64,000 nucleotides of DNA, taken from assembly GCA_016189905.1 (NCBI GenBank), contig JACPRP010000001.1, positions 62,001 through 126,000 of the forward strand, in the 5' to 3' direction. This document shows positions 17,842 through 26,712 of the stretch, piece by piece; position 1 is the stretch's first letter, and each line of letters starts with the position of its first letter. Position numbers and translations under genes: made by a program. The notes under the pieces are model-generated. The model worked only from the letters and a program-made list of their open reading frames with translations. It was not told the origin of the DNA and made no database searches. Origin of the DNA: Chloroflexota bacterium (GTDB lineage: Bacteria; Chloroflexota; UBA6077; FW602-bin22; JACPRP01).

Positions 17842-18960
17842 CTAGGCGGAAAGCCGCTCCTTCGATTTGAGGAACTGTAGCACCCCGCTTCTGCTCAGGA
17901 GACCGATGATCCGGCCGCCGTCGACCACGGGCACCTGGGAGATTTCTCGCTCGCCCATTTCCTCCAGAGCCTGATCGGCGCGTTCCGACGGATGAATCGT
18001 CTTGATATTCTCGATGCCGGTCATCACCTCGGCGACAAATGTTTGCTCCCAGTCTTGCTGCGGCACCTCCCTGAGGCTGTCCAAGGTAACCATTCCTACG
18101 AGCCGCCGCCCGTGTACGACGGGGAAAGCCACCATATTGTATTTCGAGACGTAGCTTTCGACAAGCTCTTTCACTGAAAGGTATTCCTCAACCGTCGGAC
18201 AATCCGTGGTCATCACTTCTTTCACGGATACGTCCTTCAGTAGGCTGTAAGCCAACGAGTTTTGATAGCTGGATTCCGCCGCGTTTTGCAGAAACCAGCC
18301 GATGACGATGAGCCAGATCCCATTGAGCCAACTGCCAATGAGCGCCGCACCTACACCTGTCAGAATGAACAGATATCCGATAACACGGCCGGACGTCGAT
18401 GCGACGCGTGTGGCACGACGAAAATCATCGCTCAAACGCCAGAGCGTCGCTCGCAGGAGTCTTCCGCCATCCAGGGGGAGTCCAGGAATCACGTTGAACA
18501 GAGCGAGCATACCGTTGGTGGTGGCAAGATAAAACGATAGCGCCGCAATCTGTTCGCTGAACCCAGCGGAGAAGTACCAGGTCCCACCGAACAGCACAGC
18601 CAGACCCACGCTCGCAGCCGGCCCGGCCGCGGCGACAGCCAGCTCTGTTGTTGGCGAGTCAGCCTCTTTCCTGATATTGGCGACCCCACCTAGAATGAAA
18701 AGGGTAATGTCTCTGACCGGGATCCCCAGACGAATCGCTACCAGCGAATGCGCGAGCTCGTGCAGCAGCACTGAGGCAAAGAACAGCGTGGCTGTAGCTG
18801 TGCCAACCAGCCAGTAGGTTGTCTCGGACCAGTCAGGATGGTAATTAGGAAAATACATCTTGGCCAGGGTCACGAGGATTCCGCCGAATATCACAAACCA
18901 GCTATAATGAATGGCGATTACAATTCCGCATATTCTCCCTACGCGCCATGATCCCTTCAT
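17842..18960 (-). CDS. Site-2 protease family (M50) membrane metalloprotease with CBS pair
   Basis: About 372 aa from MKGSWRVGRICG, chosen for the GGAGTGG site upstream; the ORF-track start adds 79 residues that run towards the cooS promoter. Membrane segments surround LLHELAHSLV (HExxH zinc motif) and NVIPGLPLDGGR (second zinc ligand, NPxxDGG-like). Two CBS domains follow (VKEVMTTDCPTVEEYL, VAEVMTGIENIKTIHP), probably sensing an adenine nucleotide. The architecture matches Rip/SpoIVFB-type proteases that cut membrane-bound regulators. The substrate is unknown. It is divergent from cooS. Confidence 0.88.
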   Translation of the reverse strand: MKGSWRVGRICGIVIAIHYSWFVIFGGILVTLAKMYFPNYHPDWSETTYWLVGTATATLFFASVLLHELAHSLVAIRLGIPVRDITLFILGGVANIRKEADSPTTELAVAAAGPAASVGLAVLFGGTWYFSAGFSEQIAALSFYLATTNGMLALFNVIPGLPLDGGRLLRATLWRLSDDFRRATRVASTSGRVIGYLFILTGVGAALIGSWLNGIWLIVIGWFLQNAAESSYQNSLAYSLLKDVSVKEVMTTDCPTVEEYLSVKELVESYVSKYNMVAFPVVHGRRLVGMVTLDSLREVPQQDWEQTFVAEVMTGIENIKTIHPSERADQALEEMGEREISQVPVVDGGRIIGLLSRSGVLQFLKSKERLSA

Positions 18961-19063
18961 CGATGCCACTCCAGACTGTGTCACATCGATTAGCTGCAAG
19001 AACCGTGCCAGCAGGCTGGCTCTCAACCAGAACTTGATTATTTCAAGCTTTTCAAGCATAATA

Positions 19064-19092
19064 TTGACAATCGTGGCTGGCATCACTATTAT
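19064..19092 (+). promoter_or_regulatory. Promoter of cooS
   Basis: TTGACA, 17-base spacer, TATTAT, about 36 bases from the predicted start of transcription to the ATG. No CooA/CRP-type palindrome was noticed in the gap. Confidence 0.7.
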
Positions 19093-19134
19093 CAACACAT
19101 AGAGTGGCATCTGTTTCTGTTGAAGGAGGGGAAA

Positions 19135-21093
19135 ATGCCAAATAGCAAGACGTGGGACCCTATCGCTCAATCGATGATCGAGAAAGCCAACGAGCAAGGG
19201 TTCTCCACCGCGTTCAGCCGTGCTGAGGCGATGAAGCCTTGTCCGATAGGGAGGGGTGGTAGTTGCTGTTCGTTCTGCTTTATGGGGCCTTGCCGAATGG
19301 TCGGCAAGAATCGCGAGGAATTAGCAGGCATCTGTGGCGCGAGGCCGGCCACGATCGCCGCGCGGAATCTTGCGCGCTGGATAGCCGCGGGCGCGGCGTC
19401 GCACTCTGATCATGGCCGCGACATGGCCATCGCTCTGCGTGAGACGGCAAAGGGAAAGGCACAGGGCTACGAGATCAAGGACGTCAAGAAGCTCTATGCC
19501 ACGGCGAAGTACCTTGGCGTCAAGGTGGAGGACAGAACAAAAGAGGAGATAGCGATCGACGTTGCCAACGCAGCGCTCGAGGTTTGGAAAGGGCAAGAAG
19601 GAGAAATAGTTTGCCTCTCGAGGGCACCTAAGCGACGCCAGGAAATCTGGCGAAGTCTTGGCATCGCGCCTCGTGGTGTCGATAGAGAGATCGTCGAGAC
19701 CCTCCACCGCACAGGGATGGGCACCGATCAGGATCCCGAGCACATTCTGATGCACGCGCTGCGAGCCTCGATGACAGACGGTTGGGGCGGCTCGATGATC
19801 GCCACCGACATCGGCGATATCCTGTTCGGAACCCCCAAGCCCGTGCGGTCCAAGGTCAACCTTGGGGTGTTGAAAGAGGACGAGGTGAACATCGTCGTCC
19901 ACGGCCACGAGCCGCTGCTCTCTGAGATGATCGTGCTCGCCGCGAGCGATCCAGAGTCCATTGAATACGCGAAGTCCAAGGGGGCCAATGGCATCAACCT
20001 GGCAGGCATCTGCTGCACGGCCAACGAGGTCCTGATGCGCCAGGGAGTGCCTTCGGCAGGGAACTTCCTGAATCAGGAGCTGTCGATCCTCACGGGAGCT
20101 GTCGACGCGATGGTCGTGGACGTGCAGTGTGTGATGCAGGCGCTCCAGGGGTTGAGCACCAAGTTCCATACAAAGCTAATCACGACCTCGAAGAAGGCCA
20201 AGATAACCGGTGCCACGCACATTCAGTTTGACGAGCACAAGGCTCTGTCCATCGCCAAGCTGATCGTCAAAACGGCGATCGATAATTACCCCAACCGAGG
20301 TAAGAGTGAGATACCTGAGGGGCTCGACGATCTAGTCGCCGGGTTCTCGCACGAGTACATTAGCTATATGCTCGGTGGCATCTATCGGGCCTCTTTCAGA
20401 GCCCTTAACGACGCGATCATCGAGGGCCGCATCAAGGGCGTGGCCGGCATCGTCGGCTGCAACAACCCGAGAACGGTTCAAGATCAGGGACACAATTACC
20501 TGACCCGCGAGTTTATCAGCCGCGATGTGCTTGTCGTACAAACAGGCTGTGGCGCCATCGCCTCGGCCAAGGCTGGGCTCCTTACCCCCGAGGCGCTCCA
20601 GTACGCCGGGCCCGGCTTACGCGAGGTGTGCGAAGCGGTCGGCATCCCGCCGGTGATCCACCTCGGGTCCTGCGTGGACAACTCGCGGATTCTGACGATT
20701 GCCACGAACATGGTGACCGAGGGCGGCCTTGGAGACGACATAGCGGACCTACCGGCGGTGGGCATCGCCCCCGAATGGATGCACGAGAAGGCTCTATCCA
20801 TCGGCGCCTACTTCGTCGCCTCCGGCGTTTACGTGCTCTTCGGCGGCGGCGAATCGCCTGTGGGGGACAGCGCCGAGGTCACAGAGATCATCACCAAAGG
20901 ATGGGAGGAGAAGGTAGGAGGTAAGCTGGAGTTCGAGCCAGACTTCGACGAGATACTGCGGAAATCTATGGACCACATAGAGTTGAAGCGTAAGGCGCTC
21001 AAGCTCGGCAGTTGGGCTCCTGGCAAGTACACTCGAACCTACGTCACCCCTCAGGAACTGGCACGCAGAGGCCAGGCCGCGCTGGAGGAGTAA
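19135..21093 (+). CDS. cooS: Anaerobic Ni-Fe carbon monoxide dehydrogenase catalytic subunit
   Basis: 652 aa from the ATG that follows AAGGAGGGG; the ORF-track start is five codons upstream. Cys36 and Cys44 match the D-cluster spacing, and Cys45, Cys48, Cys53 and Cys67 match the B-cluster spacing of CooS. C-cluster segments include VVHGHEPLLSEM (His), NLAGICCTANEVLMRQG, GCNNPR, QTGCGAIAS and GSCVDNSR. It oxidises CO to CO2 (or the reverse) as a cytoplasmic dimer. It stands alone: no cooC nickel chaperone, cooF ferredoxin, ech hydrogenase or acetyl-CoA synthase subunit is adjacent, so its electron partner is not evident. A terminator follows. Confidence 0.96.
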   Translation: MPNSKTWDPIAQSMIEKANEQGFSTAFSRAEAMKPCPIGRGGSCCSFCFMGPCRMVGKNREELAGICGARPATIAARNLARWIAAGAASHSDHGRDMAIALRETAKGKAQGYEIKDVKKLYATAKYLGVKVEDRTKEEIAIDVANAALEVWKGQEGEIVCLSRAPKRRQEIWRSLGIAPRGVDREIVETLHRTGMGTDQDPEHILMHALRASMTDGWGGSMIATDIGDILFGTPKPVRSKVNLGVLKEDEVNIVVHGHEPLLSEMIVLAASDPESIEYAKSKGANGINLAGICCTANEVLMRQGVPSAGNFLNQELSILTGAVDAMVVDVQCVMQALQGLSTKFHTKLITTSKKAKITGATHIQFDEHKALSIAKLIVKTAIDNYPNRGKSEIPEGLDDLVAGFSHEYISYMLGGIYRASFRALNDAIIEGRIKGVAGIVGCNNPRTVQDQGHNYLTREFISRDVLVVQTGCGAIASAKAGLLTPEALQYAGPGLREVCEAVGIPPVIHLGSCVDNSRILTIATNMVTEGGLGDDIADLPAVGIAPEWMHEKALSIGAYFVASGVYVLFGGGESPVGDSAEVTEIITKGWEEKVGGKLEFEPDFDEILRKSMDHIELKRKALKLGSWAPGKYTRTYVTPQELARRGQAALEE

Positions 21094-21129
21094 TAACAGC
21101 GGGTTATCCTCGTTTTTGATCAGTCGGAC

Positions 21130-21166
21130 CCCCGTAGGGGCAGGCTTGAAACCTGCCCCTACGGGG
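21130..21166. repeat. Perfect 15-bp inverted repeat (REP/MITE-like hairpin)
   Basis: CCCCGTAGGGGCAGG / CCTGCCCCTACGGGG with loop CTTGAAA. A shorter related hairpin (GGGCGG..TTGAAA..CCGCCC) occurs near 23700, so this is a dispersed intergenic repeat family. Confidence 0.75.
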
Positions 21167-21183
21167 ATGGTTGCCAGCTCAAT

Positions 21184-21219
21184 TCCAGTGTAGATTGCTG
21201 TTCCAGTGTAGATTGCTGT
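21184..21219. repeat. 18-bp tandem duplication
   Basis: TCCAGTGTAGATTGCTGT occurs twice with no gap, downstream of cooS. No function visible. Confidence 0.85.
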
Positions 21220-21237
21220 AAGGATCGAGGAATAAGA

Positions 21238-21275
21238 AGAAAGCCCTGATGCGTCGCACGTATCGGGGCTTTATA
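21238..21275 (+). terminator. Intrinsic terminator downstream of cooS
   Basis: AAAGCCC..GAT / ATC.GGGCTTT stem followed by an AT-rich TTTATATTATATAA tract on the plus strand. The A-run on the other side may let it work in both directions. Confidence 0.65.
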
Positions 21276-21289
21276 TTATATAATCAGAG

Positions 21290-21319
21290 TTAAAACGACG
21301 CGGTCTGCGAGACCGCGTC
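21290..21319 (-). terminator. Intrinsic terminator of the polysaccharide operon
   Basis: GACGCGGTCT / AGACCGCGTC is a perfect 10-bp stem with a 3-base loop, followed by GTTTTAAC on the minus strand. It lies 44 bases after the last gene of the operon. Confidence 0.7.
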
Positions 21320-21363
21320 GGTCTGGTCCCGAAGCCGCTCGCCCTTTATGGCGTGAAGCGTCA

Positions 21364-22479
21364 TCAATCAGTGCGTCCTATTCCCCCCTCGAACCCGCGA
21401 ATCACCTCGGCCACTCGCTCGACGCTTTCCAGTGGCAGCTCCGGGTACATCGGTAAGGATAGCACCTCTCGGGCGTGCCGCTCGGCAACCGGATAGGCGC
21501 CTGCACTGTAGCCGAGATCACGATAGGCCTCCTGCAGGTGGATAGGCACCGGATAATGAATGACCGTCCCAACCCCGCTGGCCTCCAGGTACCGCTGTAG
21601 CTCATCACGCCTCTGGCTACGAATCGCGTACAGATGGTACACGTGCCGCCCGTAACCCAGTTCTGTCGGGGTCCTCACGGATGTGTCAGCCAGCAACCGA
21701 TCGTATAAGGCCGCCCGCTCCCGACGGGCTTCATTCCACCCATCGAGATACCGCAGCTTGACCCGCAGAATCGCCGCCTGCATCTCGTCCAGTCGGCTGT
21801 TGAACCCTTTGATCGAGTGATAGTAGCGCACCTTTTGCCCATAGTTCCGCAGTAATTGAACCTTGCGCGCCACTTCCTCGTCATCGGTGACGACCATGCC
21901 TCCATCGCCATAGCCACCCAGGTTTTTACTGGGATAGAAGCTGAAGCAGCCCGCGTCTCCCAGCGCGCCCACCCGTCGTCCACGATACTCCGTTCCGTGC
22001 GCCTGGGCCGCGTCCTCGACCACACTGATGTTGCGCCGGCGCGCGATGTCCAGAATCGGACCCATATCCGCCGCCTGTCCGTACAGGTGCACCGGAACTA
22101 TCGCCCGGGTCTTGCTGGTGATCGCGGATTCAAGCCAGTTCGGATCCATGTTGCAGCTAGCAGGATCGATGTCGGCCAGCGACGGAATCGCTCCGGCGAA
22201 CGAGATGGCGGAAGCGGTCGGCACGGCAGTGTTGGGCACGGTGATCACTTCGTCGCCAGGCTGAACGCCGCACGCAAGCAGCGCCAGGTGCAGGGCTTCG
22301 GTCCCCGAGCCCACACCCACCGCGTACTTCGCACCACAGTAGTCCGCGAACTCCATCTCGAGTCGCTCCACGTTCTCACCGAGGACGAACCAGCCCCCCT
22401 CGAGAACCGTTTGAATGGCCTCATCTATCTCGCTCTTTATCGCGGCATACTGCGATTTCAACTCACCAAATGGGATCAT
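21364..22479 (-). CDS. DegT/DnrJ/EryC1/StrS family sugar aminotransferase
   Basis: 371 aa, full length. The PLP lysine is in FSFYPSKNLGGYGDGG, and VEDAAQAHG and SGTEALHLAL are family segments. It transfers an amino group to a nucleotide-linked keto sugar. The ATG overlaps the stop of the preceding epimerase/dehydratase gene (ATGA), so the two probably act in sequence on one sugar. Last gene of the polysaccharide operon. Confidence 0.92.
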   Translation of the reverse strand: MIPFGELKSQYAAIKSEIDEAIQTVLEGGWFVLGENVERLEMEFADYCGAKYAVGVGSGTEALHLALLACGVQPGDEVITVPNTAVPTASAISFAGAIPSLADIDPASCNMDPNWLESAITSKTRAIVPVHLYGQAADMGPILDIARRRNISVVEDAAQAHGTEYRGRRVGALGDAGCFSFYPSKNLGGYGDGGMVVTDDEEVARKVQLLRNYGQKVRYYHSIKGFNSRLDEMQAAILRVKLRYLDGWNEARRERAALYDRLLADTSVRTPTELGYGRHVYHLYAIRSQRRDELQRYLEASGVGTVIHYPVPIHLQEAYRDLGYSAGAYPVAERHAREVLSLPMYPELPLESVERVAEVIRGFEGGIGRTD

Positions 22480-23495
22480 GTCCAGTATCGCTCCTTATTG
22501 GCCAGCAAATACTCCACGGTCCGACTCAGCCCCTCGCGCAAGCCCACCACCGGCTCCCATCCCAACGTCTCCTTGATCTTCTCGAACGAGCCGTAGTAGT
22601 CCCCAATGTCTATCCGCTTGCGGTCTTCCGGGAACGGAACGACCCGATAGCTGGCCTGAGGGCAGAGATCAATCAGCATCTCGACGAATTGGAGCAAGCT
22701 CACTATCTCTGGCCCCCCCAGGTTATAGACCTGTCCGTTCACGTCATCGCTAGACGCCGCCAATAGAAAAGCCAGCACAGCATCGTCGACGTATGTAAAA
22801 TCCCGACGCTGCTGGCCGGTGCCAAAGATCTTTATCTCCTCGCCGTCGATGGCCTGCCGAATCAACCAGCCCACGAACCCCTGCCGGTTGTGCTTCACCA
22901 GTTGGCGTGGGCCGTAGGTATTTGTGAGCCTCAGCGACGTCGCCTTTATGCCGTACACGTTGTTGTACACAATGTGGTACCACTCGCCGGCCATCTTGTT
23001 GATGCCGTTGACATCCGTGGGACGGAGCAGGTGACGCTCATCCACAGGCAGATATTCGGGGACGCCGTAGATCTGACGTGTGCTGGCAAAGACGACCTTG
23101 ACCGTGGGATTGTTGTTCCGACATGCCTCGAGGATCGAAAGCTGGCTGTGGCAGTTGATCTCCAGATCCGTGTAAGGATCCGCCATACTATCGATGTGAC
23201 TGACCTGGCCCGCGAGATTGAAAATGTAGTCCTGGCCCTGCACCAGATGGTTCATCGTCGAGCGGGTGCGAACGTCGGCAATGTTTATCCGCACCACGTC
23301 CTTGATGTCTTCGACGTTGGCCATGTTGCCGCCGTAGTCGGGAATAAGTGAGTCTACTAGCAGAACGTTCGCACCATATTCGACAAGATAGCGAGCCAGG
23401 TTGCTGCCAATGAATCCCAGCCCGCCGGTGACCATCACGTTCTTGTTTCGGAAGACGTTGCGCAAATCCACCATGCTTTGCCTCGACTCCACCAT
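22476..23495 (-). CDS. NAD-dependent nucleotide-sugar epimerase/dehydratase
   Basis: About 339 aa, extended SDR family. MVTGGLGFIGSNLARYL is the NAD-binding glycine motif. The catalytic Tyr/Lys would lie in the NGINKMAGEWYHIVY region, where the usual YxxxK is not clear. Segments resemble UDP-glucuronate decarboxylase or GDP-sugar dehydratases; the exact sugar cannot be named. A 21-bp direct repeat duplicates the ribosome site and start codon, giving two possible ATG starts seven codons apart (23495 and 23474), each preceded by TCGAGGCAAAGC. Confidence 0.87.
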   Translation of the reverse strand: MVESRQSMVDLRNVFRNKNVMVTGGLGFIGSNLARYLVEYGANVLLVDSLIPDYGGNMANVEDIKDVVRINIADVRTRSTMNHLVQGQDYIFNLAGQVSHIDSMADPYTDLEINCHSQLSILEACRNNNPTVKVVFASTRQIYGVPEYLPVDERHLLRPTDVNGINKMAGEWYHIVYNNVYGIKATSLRLTNTYGPRQLVKHNRQGFVGWLIRQAIDGEEIKIFGTGQQRRDFTYVDDAVLAFLLAASSDDVNGQVYNLGGPEIVSLLQFVEMLIDLCPQASYRVVPFPEDRKRIDIGDYYGSFEKIKETLGWEPVVGLREGLSRTVEYLLANKERYWT

Positions 23496-23508
23496 GCTTT
23501 GCCTCGAC
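23467..23508. repeat. 21-bp tandem duplication spanning ribosome site and start codon
   Basis: TCCACCATGCTTTGCCTCGAC occurs twice in direct succession. On the minus strand each copy carries GAGG and ATG in frame, so the gene has a duplicated translation start. Confidence 0.85.
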
Positions 23509-23790
23509 AAGGAAAAGGAACTGTGTTGGTAGGGTAGCATAGGGGACCGCAGGTGTCAAGAAAACGGGCTGGCACCCGAAAAACGGGTAATCCGCTTCAA
23601 GAATGGCACGCAGTTTAACCGCAGAGAGCGCAAAGAGCGCAAAGAAATTAATGGGAGTCTTCACCCTTCTGCGGAACGGTGGCGAAAGATGATGAGGGCG
23701 GGATTGAAATCCGCCCCTACCTGGTTTAGACACCCGTGCAGGAATCAATAATAACAGCCAGTAACCGAGCTGTATTGGGTCGTGTCGGAA
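23509..23790. repeat. Intergenic stretch with degenerate dispersed repeats
   Basis: Holds a GGGCGG..TTGAAAT..CCGCCC hairpin (about 23695-23717) related to the one near 21150, and an ACCGCAGAGAGCGCAAAGAG segment with a duplicated AGAGCGCAA unit. No ORF with gene-like composition is seen. Confidence 0.5.
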
Positions 23791-25842
23791 CTACTGCGTC
23801 AGGACCCCCGTGGCGTAGTCCACCCGTCCGTCAGACGCCACCACTTTGATAACGTAGTAGTAGGATCCGGGGCCCACCCCCTGGCCCGCGTTATCAGCTC
23901 CGTCCCAGACGAGTGTCACACGTCCCGCCGGGGCCGCGTCCGTGGTAATCGAACGCTTCAGCGCTGACTGGACCCTGTTCCATTCGTGGATATCGAGTTT
24001 CATGCTGCTCGCCGCAACCGGAATCGAGAACGTGAAAAATACGGCCGGATACTTCGGCTTCAGCTTGAACACGAGAGGCATAAAAAGCCTGAAATCGGGC
24101 GAAGGAGATGCTGGCGACGATGCCGCCTGCGGTGTGGACTGCAGTGTCGCGGCCGCCGTGCCAACCGAACGCACGTTCCAGGATAGGCCAGAGATGAGCG
24201 GGCCGGTGGACGGCGCCAGGCCCCGATACGTATAGATTGAGCGGTTTTCGTTCGCCATCGAGTTGAGGAACCCCAGATATGGCCTGTCGGAGTTGTCCAC
24301 CAGGCCCAGATTGCAGTTCTCGTTGCCCCATTTGTTGCCGTTCAGTGGGGGATCGACATAGTTCCACCAGAAATCCCCGACTATATATGGAGAATCGACG
24401 CTGGCGCGGCGATAGCTCGCGTAGAGCTGAGCGCGTTCCGCTTGCGTGCCGACGACAGCGCCGTTGGGAACGGTACACGGCATGCCGCTATCCGTTGCCC
24501 CGAAGCTGTATTCGGTCGCCAACAACGGCTTGTTACGGTATACAGTGCCGAATACGCCGTCCATTTCCGCCTTCATTTGATCGTAGGTCATGCTTTCCCA
24601 GATGTAATGATTGACGCTGACGACGTCGGCGTTTGCGGCGACAGAATCGAACAGCTCGGGCGGGTTGCCCGCGACGCTCGGCGGAACGACGAAGCGCGAG
24701 CCAAGATACATATGGTTAGGGTCCGCCGCCCGGATAGCGTCTCTTATCGTACTGAAGTACTTGTCGAAGATGGCACGCAGAAAGCGGCTCTTGTCGCCCG
24801 CCGCGTCCGGCGGCACGGTCGTAGCATTCGCCAACTCTTCGAACGACCCGTAGCCGCTCCCCCACGCCCGGTTCAATTCCTGGAAGTTGTTGTGATATCT
24901 TTCTCGCAGCTCTCTGATCCATTCTTGCTTCCCGTAAGCGGTTGAAGGGAGGGCGATGAAAACATCGGCCATGGTGTTCCCCGATTGCCACGGGCCCCCA
25001 GAGTGTCGTCCGTACCAGAACGGCAGCTCGTTATCGACGAGATACCCGATCAGCCATCGATCCGCGGCGTAGCCATAGTAGGCAATCTCGTCGGCGATGT
25101 AGTCTCTCACCTCCGTGCGGAACTCAGGATGAAAAACGTCGATAAAGTAGCGGCGATAATCTTTATCCCACTGGCTTTCTTCCCATAGCATAGGATAGTT
25201 ATCGCGATACTTTGGCTGCAGGCGTCCCCTCATGGGCTCCAAATTAGCCGTGTAAGGGATCTTGCCAAACAGGCTCTCTGCGGCGTATGGGCCGGCGGTG
25301 TTGTAGCCCCACGATTTCAGCCGATCGATCGCGTCGGTCGACCAGGCGGCCGAATTCATCGGATTGCCATATTTCGCGTACATCACCGATTTGTAGGGGT
25401 TGGTTCCCGACACCGATTCATACCCCCAGGGATTGACGTACGAGACCCCGGCCGAGTAAAAGGCATTGCCATCGGGATCGACCAGCCACCATTTCCCTGA
25501 TGGGTCCTGGGCCTTGGAGAAATAGCCGGTCCTCGCCTCCGGAGGAATTGGCACGCCCGGGTGGCCGCCGTACTTGCTGAGTGCGACCGTGGAGTCAGGA
25601 ACCACACCCAGCGTTTCGAGGGTTGAGGGTTGATGGTTGATAGTTGAAGTGAGCGCGGCTGAGGGTTCGAGATTCGCGCCCGTCCGAACGGGCGTTCCGC
25701 TTTGAGGGGCGGCGGATGCCTGCCGGATGCCCCATAGCAGGGCGCGGGAGAGGGTTGGTTCCAACAACAAGACACCGAGGCCAGCCGTGCAGATCGCAAG
25801 CACAAAGCCGATGAATGGTAGTCTGGTTCTCCTTCTCAGCAC
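23791..25842 (-). CDS. Secreted agarase-like glycoside hydrolase (clan GH-A) with C-terminal FlgD-like Ig domain
   Basis: 683 aa. Residues 1-35 form a signal peptide or signal anchor. A TIM-barrel hydrolase begins with GKWWLVDPDGNAFYSAG, common in agarase-like enzymes. Probable acid/base and nucleophile glutamates lie in IGYLVDNELPFWY and LLATEYSFGATDS. The last 90 residues (LVWDGADNAGQGVGPGSYYYVIKV) resemble FlgD-type Ig repeats used for surface attachment. It probably trims or remodels the polysaccharide made by this operon. GTG start with GAGGTGA five bases upstream. The exact GH family cannot be fixed by eye. Confidence 0.78.
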   Translation of the reverse strand: MLRRRTRLPFIGFVLAICTAGLGVLLLEPTLSRALLWGIRQASAAPQSGTPVRTGANLEPSAALTSTINHQPSTLETLGVVPDSTVALSKYGGHPGVPIPPEARTGYFSKAQDPSGKWWLVDPDGNAFYSAGVSYVNPWGYESVSGTNPYKSVMYAKYGNPMNSAAWSTDAIDRLKSWGYNTAGPYAAESLFGKIPYTANLEPMRGRLQPKYRDNYPMLWEESQWDKDYRRYFIDVFHPEFRTEVRDYIADEIAYYGYAADRWLIGYLVDNELPFWYGRHSGGPWQSGNTMADVFIALPSTAYGKQEWIRELRERYHNNFQELNRAWGSGYGSFEELANATTVPPDAAGDKSRFLRAIFDKYFSTIRDAIRAADPNHMYLGSRFVVPPSVAGNPPELFDSVAANADVVSVNHYIWESMTYDQMKAEMDGVFGTVYRNKPLLATEYSFGATDSGMPCTVPNGAVVGTQAERAQLYASYRRASVDSPYIVGDFWWNYVDPPLNGNKWGNENCNLGLVDNSDRPYLGFLNSMANENRSIYTYRGLAPSTGPLISGLSWNVRSVGTAAATLQSTPQAASSPASPSPDFRLFMPLVFKLKPKYPAVFFTFSIPVAASSMKLDIHEWNRVQSALKRSITTDAAPAGRVTLVWDGADNAGQGVGPGSYYYVIKVVASDGRVDYATGVLTQ

Positions 25843-25956
25843 CGAATCACCTCATTACGTAGCCTAGCGTGTCCTCCCAGCCCAGGATGCCTATTATAGC
25901 ATATTGACTGCCAGCGTTGAATAGGCAAATAATCGCAAATTCTACCGAATCCTTAA

Positions 25957-26706
25957 TCAGTCATGATCATGCAGCCAGGCGGCAACCTGATATAGGCTCG
26001 CGGCAAGGAGAAAGCCCCCTAAAATATCACTCGGCCAGTGGTAGCCATAGAACAACGCACTGTAACTGACGAGCACGGCCATCGCGAACAAGATGCCGAG
26101 CGGCAGCCAGTAACTCAACAGATCGCGACGGCTCCTCAACCGGTGAATCTCGCCGGCTAGCAGGAGGGCAAGTAAGAGGCTCCGGGCAGCGTGGCCGCTA
26201 GGGAATGCGCCCCGGCTTTTGGGCGACGCTGAAGGTGTCGCCGGTGTGGTTGCGGCGGCGACAAACGTTTCGCGCACGACAGCATCAGCACGATCGAGCA
26301 CCGCGCTGATCGACTGCGCGGCAATCTCTCGATGCAGCGCATATGCGCTTCCAGGCACAGGCTGATCGACCGCCAGTTGTATGACCGCCTGCGTGCCTAC
26401 GGCGGCGAAAACGACTAGCGGGGAAAGGGCGGCGAGCACAGAGCGATATCGAAACCACATCAGCGCGGCGAGGACCAGCGCTATCACCGCGTTCACCTGG
26501 GCGAAGCCCAGGCGGAATACCCAGTTCAGCACCGGTTCGAGGGCCAGCGGTCGGAGGCCAGCGACAAGCTTCATCGTCGCCGCGTCCCCGTCGGCAAGAA
26601 GGCGCGCGTGAACCGCAACGGCCAGCCCGATGAATAGAAAGCTCCAGATGATCAGCCATCTCACGCGACGAGCAATGATCCCTTGCGACAACACACCCTC
26701 CGCCAC
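25957..26706 (-). CDS. PAP2-family membrane phosphatase
   Basis: 249 aa, about six membrane segments. Motif 2 is FPSGHAARS and motif 3 is YSALFYGYHWPSDILGG, so both catalytic histidines are present. The usual motif 1 (KxxxxxxRP) is degenerate (QLAVDQPVPG), lacking the lysine and arginine. It probably dephosphorylates a polyprenyl pyrophosphate or similar lipid carrier for polysaccharide synthesis. The annotated GTG has no clear ribosome site; a TTG five codons in follows GGAGGG. It starts 6 bases after the phosphatase gene upstream. Confidence 0.83.
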   Translation of the reverse strand: MAEGVLSQGIIARRVRWLIIWSFLFIGLAVAVHARLLADGDAATMKLVAGLRPLALEPVLNWVFRLGFAQVNAVIALVLAALMWFRYRSVLAALSPLVVFAAVGTQAVIQLAVDQPVPGSAYALHREIAAQSISAVLDRADAVVRETFVAAATTPATPSASPKSRGAFPSGHAARSLLLALLLAGEIHRLRSRRDLLSYWLPLGILFAMAVLVSYSALFYGYHWPSDILGGFLLAASLYQVAAWLHDHD

Positions 26707-26712
26707 ATTTTG

